From positions 1-36,294 of the forward strand of contig JBCCMB010000014.1 of NCBI GenBank assembly GCA_039026555.1: a stretch of 36,294 bases of DNA. The letters are read 5' to 3'. Of this stretch, positions 16,009 to 24,167 are shown piece by piece. The first letter of the stretch is position 1, and each line of letters opens with the position of its first letter. The position numbers and the translations under genes are program-made. The notes under the pieces are model-generated. The model worked only from the letters and a program-made list of their open reading frames with translations, made no database searches and had not been told where the DNA came from. The DNA comes from JBCCMB01 sp039026555. GTDB taxonomy: Bacteria > Pseudomonadota > Alphaproteobacteria > Caulobacterales > Hyphomonadaceae.

Positions 16009-16779
16009 ATGGCGCAAAGCGCCGGAACTGCGATTGTCCTGGGCGGCGCGAAAGGCGTGGGGCTGGCGTGCGCCCGCGCCTTCGTGAATGCGCATTGGTC
16101 TTGTCTTCTCGCCGACCGCGACGCCAAAGCGCTGGCCGCCGCCGTGGATGAATTAGGCGGCGGATTGGCGATCTACGCCGGCGAGCTTGATGCGCGGATT
16201 GGACTTCGCAACGCATTGGCGGCTGTGTTGGAGGCGCATGGCCGCGTCGACGTGGTGATCCATATCCCTGATTTGCCGGGCGTCGCAGAATTTCTAGACG
16301 TGGATTCCGAGTGCTTTGAAGACAAAGCGACGGCCGCCGCCAAAGACGTCACCGCCGCGATCCGTATTTTCGCCGCTCAAATGTTGTCCCAAGGCGCGAG
16401 CGAAGGGCGCGTTGCGCTGGATCCGCGTACGGCGAGTTTTATCCAAGTTTTTGGAACGTCCGCGATTTCCGGCGATCCCGGACGGTATTTAGAATCCGCG
16501 TCGCAATCCATGGCCTTGGCGGCGGCGCAGAGCGCGGCTTTGGAGCTGACGCGCCACAAATTGCGGTCGAATGCGATTATCGCGGTGCGTCCACGCGCCG
16601 AACGCGATGAGCCCTGGCTAAAGCAAAGAACGCCTTTGGGCCGGCATTCTCACGCCGAAGAGATAGGGGAGGCCGCGCTATTCCTCGCAAGTTCCGCCGC
16701 CGCGAATATGACGGGGCAGACTTTGGTGTTGGATGGCGGCCGATCCCGTCTAAACGGCGTGCTTGTCGAAGACGAGTAA
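16009..16779 (+). CDS. SDR-family protein with degenerate catalytic motif
   Basis: This 256-residue protein has a short-chain dehydrogenase fold: AIVLGGAKGVGLACARAF is the glycine-rich cofactor loop, LLADRDAKAL ends with an Asp favouring NAD, and GQTLVLDGGRSRLNG near the C-terminus is the usual last strand. The active-site region is not normal. Aligning backward from ALELTRHKLRSNAI, the YxxxK positions read Glu and Gln (ESASQ), and the nearby Tyr is two residues away with wrong spacing. A Ser remains in FGTSAIS. It may be a pseudo-enzyme or use other residues. It follows a small membrane-protein gene by 9 bp and is convergent with trcR. Confidence 0.85.
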   Translation: MAQSAGTAIVLGGAKGVGLACARAFVNAHWSCLLADRDAKALAAAVDELGGGLAIYAGELDARIGLRNALAAVLEAHGRVDVVIHIPDLPGVAEFLDVDSECFEDKATAAAKDVTAAIRIFAAQMLSQGASEGRVALDPRTASFIQVFGTSAISGDPGRYLESASQSMALAAAQSAALELTRHKLRSNAIIAVRPRAERDEPWLKQRTPLGRHSHAEEIGEAALFLASSAAANMTGQTLVLDGGRSRLNGVLVEDE

Positions 16780-16799
16780 CGCGCTATCCCGTTGGCGCT

Positions 16800-17498
16800 T
16801 TAGTCTTCCGCCGGCTTGGAATTACCGAAATTGGCGAACACATCTTCGGCGGTCGGTTCTTCGGACGACGGCGCGCTGGGCTCCTCAGGTCTTTCCTCGC
16901 CTGCAAAGGGCGCGGCGAGCGGCGCGAGGCCGGGCCCTTCTTTAGATTGCGCGCGTTCAGCTTCTATTTTCTCGCGCTTGGCTGCGGCCTTCGCCACGAT
17001 TTCGTCCAGCTCGATTTGCGAGGTGAGGCCCAATGTGACTGGGTCGACGGGTTTGATGTTCGCCGAATTCCAATGGCTGCGCGAGCGCACCGCTTCAATA
17101 GTGGTTTTCGTCGTGCCTATCAGTTTTGAGATTTGCGCGTCGGAAATTTCCGGGTGGTTGCGCAAGAACCAGGCGATGGCGTCTGGACGTTCAGAACGCC
17201 GCGAAACCGGCGTATAGCGCGCGCCTTTGCGTTTGGGTTGTGGGATTTCCGCATGCTTGGGCGCTGGCTGTTTGAGCTTGTAGTTGGAATCCGCTTCGCC
17301 TTTTTCGATTTCCTCGCGGGTCAATTCGCCTTGCGAAACCGGGTCTACGCCGCGCATGTTTTCCGCCACTTCGCCGTCCGCGATGCCTTTAACCTCGAGC
17401 GGGTGCAGTTCACAGAAATCTGCAATCTGGTCGAACGTCAGCGATGTGTTGTCGATCAGCCAGACCGCTGTTGCTTTCGGCATAAGAATGCTGGCCAT
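16800..17498 (-). CDS. trcR: DUF1013 cell-cycle transcriptional regulator TrcR
   Basis: This 232-residue protein matches the DUF1013/TrcR family, an alphaproteobacterial transcriptional regulator linked to the cell cycle. I choose ATG at 17496-17498 (MASILMPKATAVWLIDNTSL) with GGAG 8 bases upstream. The family hallmarks are FDQIADFCELHPLEVKGIAD and MRGVDPVSQGELTREEIEK, then ARYTPVSRRSERPDAIAWFL and the HTH-like ISDAQISKLIGTTKTTIEAV. The C-terminal 60 residues are acidic and Pro-rich and probably disordered. Between this gene and the upstream quinone oxidoreductase is a leader with two overlapping hairpins. The convergent SDR-like gene ends 20 bp away. Confidence 0.9.
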   Translation of the reverse strand: MASILMPKATAVWLIDNTSLTFDQIADFCELHPLEVKGIADGEVAENMRGVDPVSQGELTREEIEKGEADSNYKLKQPAPKHAEIPQPKRKGARYTPVSRRSERPDAIAWFLRNHPEISDAQISKLIGTTKTTIEAVRSRSHWNSANIKPVDPVTLGLTSQIELDEIVAKAAAKREKIEAERAQSKEGPGLAPLAAPFAGEERPEEPSAPSSEEPTAEDVFANFGNSKPAED

Positions 17499-17589
17499 AC
17501 GCGTCTCCAATACGTGTCCAAATAGATGCGCCCGGCGCTGGCGGCCGGTCGTTCCAAATCTCAAGATGGGTTGAGGAAGTCCTTAGCTA

Positions 17590-17633
17590 CCGCGCTTATA
17601 CCCCTAAGCGCGGCGTTTGTGAATTACGCCGCG
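17590..17633 (-). promoter_or_regulatory. Two mutually exclusive hairpins in front of trcR
   Basis: One hairpin has a perfect 9-bp stem, CCGCGCTTA (17590-17598) with TAAGCGCGG (17605-17613), loop of 6. The second has a 7-bp stem, CGCGGCG (17609-17615) with CGCCGCG (17627-17633), loop of 11. They share bases 17609-17613, so only one can form at once. They lie between the end of the quinone oxidoreductase gene and trcR. Neither is followed by a T-run on the minus strand, so a simple terminator is unlikely. Confidence 0.45.
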
Positions 17634-17642
17634 ACACGGATG

Positions 17643-18617
17643 TCATAAGGTCAAGACGATTTTCCCGGCATGGTCGCCGCCGGTCATCCGCGCGTGCGCT
17701 TCTTCGACGTCTTCAAGGGCGAATGTGCTATCTATGACGGGTTTAAACGCGCCCGCCTCGATCATCGGCCAAACATGGGCGCGCACTTCGGCGGCGATGT
17801 CAGCTTTGTCTGCGTCGGACCGCGGGCGAAGCGTTGAACCCGTGACGGTGAGCCTTTTCAGCATGAGGCGCATCAAATTGGCTTCGACTTTAGGGCCTTT
17901 TAAAAAAGCGATGATTCCGAGCCGACCTTCATCTTTTAGGATCGACAAATTCTTCTGAAAATAATCGCCGACGGCCATGTCGAGAATGACGTCGACGCCG
18001 CCAGCTTCGTTTAGGACGTCTTCAAAGGCTTCGGTTTTGTAATTGATCGCCCGCGTCGCGCCCAGGCTTTCGCACAGCGCGCATTTGTCTTCGGTCCCCG
18101 CAGTCGCATAAACGGTCGCGCCATAGGCTTTGGCGATCTGGATGGCTGTCGTGCCAATGCCGCTCGCGCCCCCATGCACTAAGAAATCCTCGCCCGGCTT
18201 GAGGTTGCAGCGCATGAAGACGTTTGACCACACGGTAAAGACCGTCTCCGGAAGCGCCGCCGCTTCGGCCATGGACAAGCCTTTCGGAACCGAAAGCGTC
18301 GAGCCGGCGTGCGCCAGCGCGTATTGCGCGTAGCCGCCGCCCGGCAATAAAGCTGTGACTGCTTCCCCGACCGAGAATGCGTCCACACCTTCTCCTAAAG
18401 CGTCGATCCGGCCGGCCGCTTCCAGCCCCATCGTGTCGGGTGCGCCCGGTGGGGGAGGGTAAAGCCCCGCTCGCTGGTAAACGTCCGGCCGATTGATCCC
18501 GGCGGCTTCAACTTTGATCCGCACCTGCCCTGGGCCTGGCGAGGGAATTGGAAGTTCTTCTAAGAAGAGCGGCGCGTCTTGTTTGACCGCCACCGCCTTC
18601 ATAACGCCATTGCTCAT
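17643..18617 (-). CDS. NAD(P)H-quinone oxidoreductase, zeta-crystallin/PIG3-like MDR
   Basis: This 324-residue medium-chain dehydrogenase/reductase lacks structural zinc ligands and resembles the quinone oxidoreductases (Qor/PIG3). The N-terminal GroES-like domain has VKVEAAGINRPDVYQRAG (the zinc Cys replaced) and LYPPPPGAPDTMGLEAAG. The Rossmann part has LVHGGASGIGTTAIQIAKAY with the GxGxxG-type turn, and VDVILDMAVGDY follows. It should reduce quinones with NAD(P)H in the cytoplasm. The start ATG at 18617 is preceded by GAGAGGCAAACGGGC. It lies just upstream of trcR and divergent from a DUF1192 gene, a grouping I recall as conserved in alphaproteobacteria. Confidence 0.93.
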   Translation of the reverse strand: MSNGVMKAVAVKQDAPLFLEELPIPSPGPGQVRIKVEAAGINRPDVYQRAGLYPPPPGAPDTMGLEAAGRIDALGEGVDAFSVGEAVTALLPGGGYAQYALAHAGSTLSVPKGLSMAEAAALPETVFTVWSNVFMRCNLKPGEDFLVHGGASGIGTTAIQIAKAYGATVYATAGTEDKCALCESLGATRAINYKTEAFEDVLNEAGGVDVILDMAVGDYFQKNLSILKDEGRLGIIAFLKGPKVEANLMRLMLKRLTVTGSTLRPRSDADKADIAAEVRAHVWPMIEAGAFKPVIDSTFALEDVEEAHARMTGGDHAGKIVLTL

Positions 18618-18743
18618 GCCCGTTTGCCTCTCACGTCTGTCGCCGCGAAATGTGAACGCGGGCGTCTTGATCGGGGAGCTATGTCACGGCCATGCTGTTA
18701 AAAACAAGACGATAATGAGACGTGAGATGCATGGGGTAAGACG

Positions 18744-18917
18744 ATGTTTGAAGACGACGCGGTAAGCAGCGGACCGAAAAGATCCCTAGACGATATGTCG
18801 TTGGAGGAATTGGCGGAACGCATTGACGCGCTGAAAGCTGAGATCGCAGCTTGTGAGGCTGAAATTGATAAGAAACAGGCGGTAAAGCGTGCAGCCGACG
18901 CAGCCTTTGGCGGCTGA
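18744..18917 (+). CDS. DUF1192 small protein
   Basis: This 57-residue protein starts with ATG at 18744 and ends with TGA at 18915. SLDDMSLEELAERIDALKAE followed by IAACEAEIDKKQAVKRAADA is the DUF1192 pattern, a single amphipathic helix of unknown function found mostly in alphaproteobacteria. GGGGTAAG lies a few bases before the start. It is divergent from the quinone oxidoreductase and just upstream of rcdA on the same strand (142-bp gap). It was probably missed by length cut-offs. Confidence 0.88.
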   Translation: MFEDDAVSSGPKRSLDDMSLEELAERIDALKAEIAACEAEIDKKQAVKRAADAAFGG

Positions 18918-18979
18918 CAAAACGTTAGTTTCTAAGCCGCACGCCAAGCGGCGCGGAATTTGCGTAACTGGATCCAACC

Positions 18980-19008
18980 TTGGCGTGGGCGATTGCTAAG
19001 GGTCTTAT
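18980..19008 (+). promoter_or_regulatory. Candidate sigma-70 promoter of rcdA
   Basis: TTGGCG (18980-18985) and TCTTAT (19003-19008) are 17 bases apart, each matching the consensus at four of six bases. The predicted start of transcription is about 45 bases before the rcdA start at 19060. Confidence 0.4.
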
Positions 19009-19059
19009 AAACGATATGCGGACATGGTGGGTGTCCGAGACGGGTGCATGAGGACGACT

Positions 19060-19608
19060 ATGGGCGACGCGACACGACCGGTGAGCATCTCCGGGGATGA
19101 TTGGAAGACACGCGTTGGCGATTTCGCCGATTCGGAAGTCTTCGACCGCTTGTTCAAAGACGGTATGTCTCTTGTAGAAGAAGCCGCGTCCTATTTGGAC
19201 GGTCCCGGTCGCGAGGAATCGCGCAAGCTGGACCGCGATTTAGCGCTGACCTATGCGTCTGAGAGCATGGAAGTGACGACGCGTTTGATGCAGGCGGCGT
19301 CTTGGCTGGTCGTTCAACGGGCCGTGCGCGAAGGCGATATGAATGTCGAAGAAGCCGGCGACGACAAATTCCGCTTAACGGAGCCGACCCCGCCGCGCAG
19401 CCCGAATGTGGATCTCTTGCCGGAGCCGCTCAAAGATCTCGTGACGCGCTCGCGCAGTCTTTATGAGCGTGTCTGGCGGCTGGATGAAACCTTGTTCAGC
19501 CGCGAGGTTCAGGACGACGACAATCCGGTGATGAACCAGCTGGAGAAGCTCAAATCGGCTGCTGAGTCTGGCGCCTTCGATCCGCTTGCGATCTGGCGGG
19601 ACGATTAA
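19060..19608 (+). CDS. rcdA: DUF1465 protein, regulator of CtrA degradation RcdA
   Basis: This 182-residue protein matches DUF1465/RcdA, a three-helix proteolytic adaptor that in Caulobacter helps CpdR-primed ClpXP degrade TacA, CtrA and others. I choose ATG at 19060 (MGDATRPVSI) with GAGGA upstream. Recognisable blocks are FDRLFKDGMSLVEEAASYLD, GREESRKLDRDLALTYASES and MEVTTRLMQAASWLVVQRAV, then the SRSLYERVWRLDETLF helix and a C-terminal flexible region ending AFDPLAIWRDD. A TacA-like regulator and a diguanylate cyclase are nearby. The gene ends 4 bp inside the convergent acyl-CoA dehydrogenase gene. Confidence 0.9.
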   Translation: MGDATRPVSISGDDWKTRVGDFADSEVFDRLFKDGMSLVEEAASYLDGPGREESRKLDRDLALTYASESMEVTTRLMQAASWLVVQRAVREGDMNVEEAGDDKFRLTEPTPPRSPNVDLLPEPLKDLVTRSRSLYERVWRLDETLFSREVQDDDNPVMNQLEKLKSAAESGAFDPLAIWRDD

Positions 19609-20777
19609 TAGCTCTTCGGCAGGCCCAGCACGCGTTCGGAGATGAAGTTTAAGATCATCTCGCGGCTGACCGGGGCGATGCGGGCGAGCATGGCTTCGCG
19701 CATGTAGCGCTCCACATGATATTCGCGGGCGTAGCCCATACCGCCATGGGCGAGGACGGACGCTTCGCATGCGGTGAAGCCCGCTTCCGCGCCGAGATAT
19801 TTCGCGGCGTTGGCCTCTGCGCCGCATTCTTCGCCGGCGTCAAATAGGCTGGCGGCTTGATAGGCCATGAGCTCGGCTGCTTTTAACTCCGCCCAAGATT
19901 TGGCGAGCGGGTGCGCGACGCCTTGATTTTGTCCGATCGGGCGATCGAAAACGACGCGCTCATTGGCGTATTGCGCCGCTTTTTCCAGCGCAACTTGCCC
20001 CAAGCCGACGGCTTCCACCGCGAAGAGGACGCGTTCCGGGTTGAGGCCCTGGATCAGGTATTTGAATCCTGCCCCTTCTTCGCCGATGAGATCCTCTTTT
20101 GGGACCTCCAAACCGTCGATGAAGAGCGTGTTGCACTCCACAGCCTTGCGGCCCATTTTCGGGATCGGATTGGCTTCGATTTTGGCGCGGTCGAGATCCG
20201 TATAGAAGAGAGACAAGCCCAGATAAGGCTTCGCGCACTGATCTTTCGGCGTGGTGCGCGCGATGATCAGGATTTTGTCGGCGCGTTGTGCGCCTGTCGT
20301 CCATATTTTGCGGCCAGAGATTGTGTATCCCGAATTGGTGCGCTCGGCTTTGGTTTCCAGGCTGGAAGTATCGAGGCCTGAATTGGGTTCCGTCACCGCG
20401 AAACACATTTTTTGTTCGCCCGAGATCAGTTTGGGCAAATGCTCTTCGCGCTGTTCAGACGTGCCAAAGCGTTCCAGCGGTTTCGGTCCGAAAATGTTGA
20501 GGTGAATGGCGGATGCGCCCGAAAACCCAGCCCCGGAACGGGTGACGGTTTGCATGACGATCGCGGCTTCGGTAAGGCCCAAGCCAGCCCCGCCGACGTC
20601 TTCAGGCATGGCGACGCCCAGCCATCCGCCATCAGCCATTGCTTGGGTGAACCCCTCCGGCCAATCGCCGGTCTCGTCCGTCTCCGCCCAATATGCGTCG
20701 TCAAAATCCGCACAGGTCCGCTCTACTGCGTCGCGGATCGCTTGCTGGTCCTCGTTCATCGGCGAAATATGATGCAT
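19605..20777 (-). CDS. Acyl-CoA dehydrogenase family protein
   Basis: This 390-residue FAD enzyme oxidises acyl-CoA thioesters or related substrates in the cytoplasm. CFAVTEPNSGLDTSSLETKA is the first family signature (FAD/substrate loop), and the C-terminal LAHGGMGYAREYHVERYMRE block is the second. The usual IYEGTSE end is replaced by ARIAPVSREMILNFI, so it belongs to the branch with that ending and not to short-chain SCAD; substrate is unknown. ATG at 20777 has GGAAAGG upstream. thiO lies 51 bp upstream on the same strand, so the two may be one transcript. It overlaps the convergent rcdA gene by 4 bp. Confidence 0.92.
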   Translation of the reverse strand: MHHISPMNEDQQAIRDAVERTCADFDDAYWAETDETGDWPEGFTQAMADGGWLGVAMPEDVGGAGLGLTEAAIVMQTVTRSGAGFSGASAIHLNIFGPKPLERFGTSEQREEHLPKLISGEQKMCFAVTEPNSGLDTSSLETKAERTNSGYTISGRKIWTTGAQRADKILIIARTTPKDQCAKPYLGLSLFYTDLDRAKIEANPIPKMGRKAVECNTLFIDGLEVPKEDLIGEEGAGFKYLIQGLNPERVLFAVEAVGLGQVALEKAAQYANERVVFDRPIGQNQGVAHPLAKSWAELKAAELMAYQAASLFDAGEECGAEANAAKYLGAEAGFTACEASVLAHGGMGYAREYHVERYMREAMLARIAPVSREMILNFISERVLGLPKSY

Positions 20778-20828
20778 GGCGACAGCCTTTCCGTAGCGCG
20801 TGAGAGCTATCAGACCTTGTTCGCCAGC

Positions 20829-22016
20829 CTAGGGCGCCGCAACGGCAGATGCCGTCGCAAACCGATCTGGCGAGAAAGCCGCAAAGAGCGCCTCGGTTGG
20901 GCGTTCCAATAGCGCGTCGGCGATAATTTGCGCGGTGAGCGGCGCAAGCAATACGCCGTTTCGATAATGGCCCGCGGCGAGATATAGGCCAGGAAACCTT
21001 GTCCACCCGATCAGCGGCGCGTGATCGGGTGTTCCAGGTCTTACGCCGGCCCAGCGCGACTGGATATCGGCGCTTGCTAAGCCTGGGCAGACAAGACCGG
21101 CGCGGCGCCGCAACGCGTCGGTCACATCGGCCTCAATGTCTCGATTGTCCACGCCCCAATGAGAGCTCGCGCCGATGACCACACGATCTTTTTGGGGCGC
21201 GATATAGCCCGAGCCGAACCTTAAAACGCGGCGCGGGGTCGTCTCGCTCGGCGCAACGGACAGCATCTGGCCTTTCACTGGAATGATCGCCTCGGGCGGC
21301 GTGATCGAAGCGCTCGCGCCGTCGATCGTCGTCCGCGCGCCGGCTTGGGCGCCTGTCGTCCAAACCACTGCGTCATGTTCCCATCCGTCCGGTGTACGCC
21401 ACGCGCCTTCGGCGCGCTCCAGACGCGTCACTGCGAATGAGGTGATCACTGGAATGTCCAATTGCCCGAGCGCTGCGAGCAATGCCCGAATGAGAGCGCG
21501 GTTGTCGACTTGCGTATCCGTCGGCAGGTAAAGCGCGCCAACTAAGCGCTCCGACAGTGCGCGCTCCTCCGCGCAGGCCTCGCGCGCCGACAGGAGCTGA
21601 GCATCGACGCCGCGCGCCGCGCATGCTTGTTCTAAGCGCTCCAGCGGTCGCAGGTCGGCGGATGTCAGGGCGCACGCCAAAGCGCCTTGCCGCCCAAGTC
21701 CCAGATCAATCCCGGTTCTAGATGTTAACCGGGCGGCGAATTCAGGCCAGATATCTGCGCTTCTTCGGCAAAGATCGAAGAGGTCATCGTGCGCATCCGG
21801 TTCGGCGGCGGCTTCATAGGCGGGGGCCAGCATGCCGGCCGCTGCGTCGCTGGCCCCGGCGCCAGCGCGAGGCGCCGCATCATAAACACTTACGCTCGCG
21901 CCTTGTTCGGCCAAAACAAGGGCGGCGGATAACCCAATCACGCCGCCGCCCACAATCGCGATACGCGGATTTGAAGATGCGTTGGGGGAGGGCGGGTTTG
22001 GCGGCGCAGACGTCAT
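20829..22016 (-). CDS. thiO: Glycine oxidase ThiO-type FAD enzyme
   Basis: This 395-residue protein is a DAO-family flavoenzyme. RIAIVGGGVIGLSAALVLAE near residue 18 is the FAD dinucleotide fold. GAGASDAAAGMLAPAYEAAA resembles the ThiO loop that follows, and YIAPQKDRVVIGASSHWGVD is a conserved block. The C-terminus GHYRNGVLLAPLTAQIIADA is the ThiO hallmark, with the substrate-binding Arg. ThiO oxidises glycine to dehydroglycine (iminoacetate) for the thiazole of thiamine. No other thi genes are in the window; it may instead act on another amino acid. The first 17 residues are Pro/Ser/Asn-rich and lie outside the fold. Confidence 0.88.
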   Translation of the reverse strand: MTSAPPNPPSPNASSNPRIAIVGGGVIGLSAALVLAEQGASVSVYDAAPRAGAGASDAAAGMLAPAYEAAAEPDAHDDLFDLCRRSADIWPEFAARLTSRTGIDLGLGRQGALACALTSADLRPLERLEQACAARGVDAQLLSAREACAEERALSERLVGALYLPTDTQVDNRALIRALLAALGQLDIPVITSFAVTRLERAEGAWRTPDGWEHDAVVWTTGAQAGARTTIDGASASITPPEAIIPVKGQMLSVAPSETTPRRVLRFGSGYIAPQKDRVVIGASSHWGVDNRDIEADVTDALRRRAGLVCPGLASADIQSRWAGVRPGTPDHAPLIGWTRFPGLYLAAGHYRNGVLLAPLTAQIIADALLERPTEALFAAFSPDRFATASAVAAP

Positions 22017-22154
22017 CGGCTAAGGGTATAGTCCAGCGGAACGTCCTGCGCATCTTTTTCGCGGATGCGGCGTTCAGGCGCAGTTCATGCCGGGCAGGCG
22101 AGATTAGTATTGTTGTCGCGTTGAATTCCAAACGCCAGACCGGGAGCTTTCGCC

Positions 22155-22592
22155 ATGATCCGCCTCGCATCCTGCATCGCCGCCCTCAGTTTGAGCCTTG
22201 CGCCCGCCCTCGCGGAACCGGAGGCGACCGAAACATCGGCGGAGACCTCGACGTTGGCTACGGGCGCCAGCTGTTTACGCGCCAATCGGATCAGCGGATA
22301 CAATGTCATTGATGACCGGCATGTTTTGGTTCAGGCCTCAACGCGCTCGCGGACCTATATGGTGACGACGCGCAATTCGTGTCGCGATCTCAAATTTGGC
22401 CAGGCGATCGCCATTAAGACGTCGGGCTTAGACTGCGTCGATAAATTCGCGAAAATCATTCCCCTGGATCGGCCGAGCGCGTCATTCCCGTGCTTTGTGA
22501 AAACGGTTGATCGCGTTCAAGACCGGGACGCTGCCGAGGCGTTGATTAACGCGCGCGCGGAAGCAAAGCTAGCCGACGGCGCGTCGTCTTAA
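22155..22592 (+). CDS. Secreted DUF6491-like protein
   Basis: This 145-residue protein has a signal peptide of about 20 residues (MIRLASCIAALSLSLAPALA) ending at an Ala-x-Ala-type cleavage site, so it is periplasmic. The mature part has four Cys: CLRANRISGYNVIDDRHVLV, NSCRDLKFG, LDCVDK and FPCFVKTVDRV. This pattern fits the DUF6491 family, small secreted proteins of unknown function, with disulfides likely. ATG at 22155 has GGGAG 8 bases upstream. It is divergent from thiO and convergent with a small hypothetical gene. Confidence 0.82.
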   Translation: MIRLASCIAALSLSLAPALAEPEATETSAETSTLATGASCLRANRISGYNVIDDRHVLVQASTRSRTYMVTTRNSCRDLKFGQAIAIKTSGLDCVDKFAKIIPLDRPSASFPCFVKTVDRVQDRDAAEALINARAEAKLADGASS

Positions 22593-22617
22593 GTTTAATT
22601 TGCCGCTCAAAAATAAT

Positions 22618-22875
22618 CTAGCTGGCGATGCGTTGCTTCTCGGAGCGCCAGAATACGAGGAACCGAGCGGCGCTCGCCCGATCTTGGAAAATGAGCTTAC
22701 GGCGGACTTGTCCGCCGCAATGTTCCGTCGTCATCATAAAGTCCGGCGTTTGCTCACGATCGCCCGCTTCCAGCGCCTCGTCGCACCATTTCGCGAATGC
22801 ATCCAGAGCCAGCGTCAGCTTCGCCGCTTCGCTCTGATCGGCTGCATCGAACTTCAAGACCACTTCAGACATCAT
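22618..22875 (-). CDS. Hypothetical small protein
   Basis: This 85-residue protein starts at ATG 22875 or the adjacent ATG 22872. It reads MMSEVVLKFDAADQSEAAKL, then a helical part with LDAFAKWCDEALEAGDREQT, and ends RFLVFWRSEKQRIAS. It has no signal or membrane segment and I recognise no family. GGGGTAG lies before the start. Coding-type codon use supports it. The upstream gap of about 125 bp to the leucine dehydrogenase gene holds no clear feature. Confidence 0.7.
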   Translation of the reverse strand: MMSEVVLKFDAADQSEAAKLTLALDAFAKWCDEALEAGDREQTPDFMMTTEHCGGQVRRKLIFQDRASAARFLVFWRSEKQRIAS

Positions 22876-23015
22876 CTCTACCCCGAGCACGCCCCCGTCT
22901 GGTCCGTTACTTTAAGAGACCATTAAGGCACGATTCTATGAAAAAACTCACATGTCGCGTCGTTTCTCCACAGGAGTGTGCAAGTTTGGGGCCGCTCGCC
23001 TGGTTCGGGATGAAT

Positions 23016-24068
23016 TCAAGTCTTCCGCGAGGCGGCTTCGGCGATCCGCTTGTGCGCTAAGGCTTCGGCGACGAGATGGGCCGGCTGTTCGCGTTGCGCC
23101 GCTTCGTCGATCACGCGCATCAGCGTTTCCACCAAGCCGTCGAGCTTTTTATCCACCCACGCCGGATCGTAAACGCCTGAAATCTCCGAGGCGATATTGA
23201 TGATGCCGCCGCCATTGATCACGAAATCGGGCGCGTACACCACGCCCTTGTCTTGCAACGCGGCCCCCATATCCGGCGTGGCGAGCTGATTATTGGCGCC
23301 GCCGGCGATGAGCTTGCAGGAGAGGCGCTTCAGCGTGTCCGTATTGATCGATCCGCCCAAAGCGTTGGGCGAGAAGATATCCATCTCGACATCATAGATC
23401 GCGTCCGGATCGACAATCGTCGCACCTGTTTCTTCGGCGATCTGTTGTAATGCGTCTTGATTGACGTCCGAGATATAAAGCTTCGCCCCGGCGTCCGCGG
23501 CGAGGCGGCAAACTCCGCCGCCGACATTGCCAGCGCCCTGAATGGCGATCACGCGATTGGACAGGCCGGTGGTTCCAAATGCGCGCTCGGCCGCCGCCTG
23601 CATGCCCATAAACACGCCCCGCGCCGTAACGGGAGAGGGATCGCCAGACGCCGCTTCGCCTTCATCCAGACCGGCGACATAGCGCGTTTCTTCACGGACA
23701 TAGGCCATGTCGGCGGGGGTCACGCCGACGTCTTCTGCGCTCCAATAGGCGCCGTTCAAACTGTCGATCGCGCGCCCGAGCGCACGGAATAATTCGGGCG
23801 ATTTGTCTTTGTGCGGGTCGCCCCAAACCACGGCCTTGCCGCCGCCCAGCGGTAAGTCGGCGACCGCGTTTTTATAACTCATCCCTTGAGAAAGCCGTAG
23901 GGCGTCGCTGATCGCCTCGTCGGCGGTCGCGTAATTCCACATCCGGCATCCGCCGCCGCCTGGGCCGCGCGCGGTGGAGTGAAGCGCGATGATCGCGCGC
24001 AAGCCGCTGTCTTCGTCATAGAAATGATGCAGGCTTTCATGGCCTGCGAAACCTGGGCTTTCAAACAT
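23016..24068 (-). CDS. Glu/Leu/Phe/Val dehydrogenase family, leucine dehydrogenase type
   Basis: This 350-residue enzyme should oxidatively deaminate a branched-chain or related amino acid using NAD+. The N-terminal HSTARGPGGGGCRMW and LSQGMSYKNAVADLPLGGGK blocks carry the substrate-binding and catalytic Lys residues. The Rossmann domain has VIAIQGAGNVGGGVCRLAAD, and YAPDFVINGGGIINIASEI is the conserved C-terminal signature. The length and motif order fit leucine/valine/phenylalanine dehydrogenases rather than glutamate dehydrogenase. The exact amino acid cannot be told. It is on the minus strand, downstream of a methyltransferase-like gene with a gap of 99 bp. Confidence 0.92.
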   Translation of the reverse strand: MFESPGFAGHESLHHFYDEDSGLRAIIALHSTARGPGGGGCRMWNYATADEAISDALRLSQGMSYKNAVADLPLGGGKAVVWGDPHKDKSPELFRALGRAIDSLNGAYWSAEDVGVTPADMAYVREETRYVAGLDEGEAASGDPSPVTARGVFMGMQAAAERAFGTTGLSNRVIAIQGAGNVGGGVCRLAADAGAKLYISDVNQDALQQIAEETGATIVDPDAIYDVEMDIFSPNALGGSINTDTLKRLSCKLIAGGANNQLATPDMGAALQDKGVVYAPDFVINGGGIINIASEISGVYDPAWVDKKLDGLVETLMRVIDEAAQREQPAHLVAEALAHKRIAEAASRKT

Positions 24069-24167
24069 GTGGCGGCTCTTGGAAACTGCGATCGGAGTGA
24101 AGCCGGCGCTTAACCCAAGGGGCGCTGATGAGCAAGCGAGGCCGATTTTTCAGGCGGATAACGGGAT

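Noticed and set aside
18980..18997. Sigma-54-like element TTGGC...TTGCT upstream of rcdA
   Set aside because: The GG and GC are separated by 11 bases, while sigma-54 promoters need 10. The sequence also reads as a sigma-70 -35 region with a -10 box 17 bases on.
22938..23060. 40-residue ORF starting MKKLTCRVVSPQE on the plus strand
   Set aside because: It has no ribosome site, no family and runs into the end of the leucine dehydrogenase gene on the other strand.
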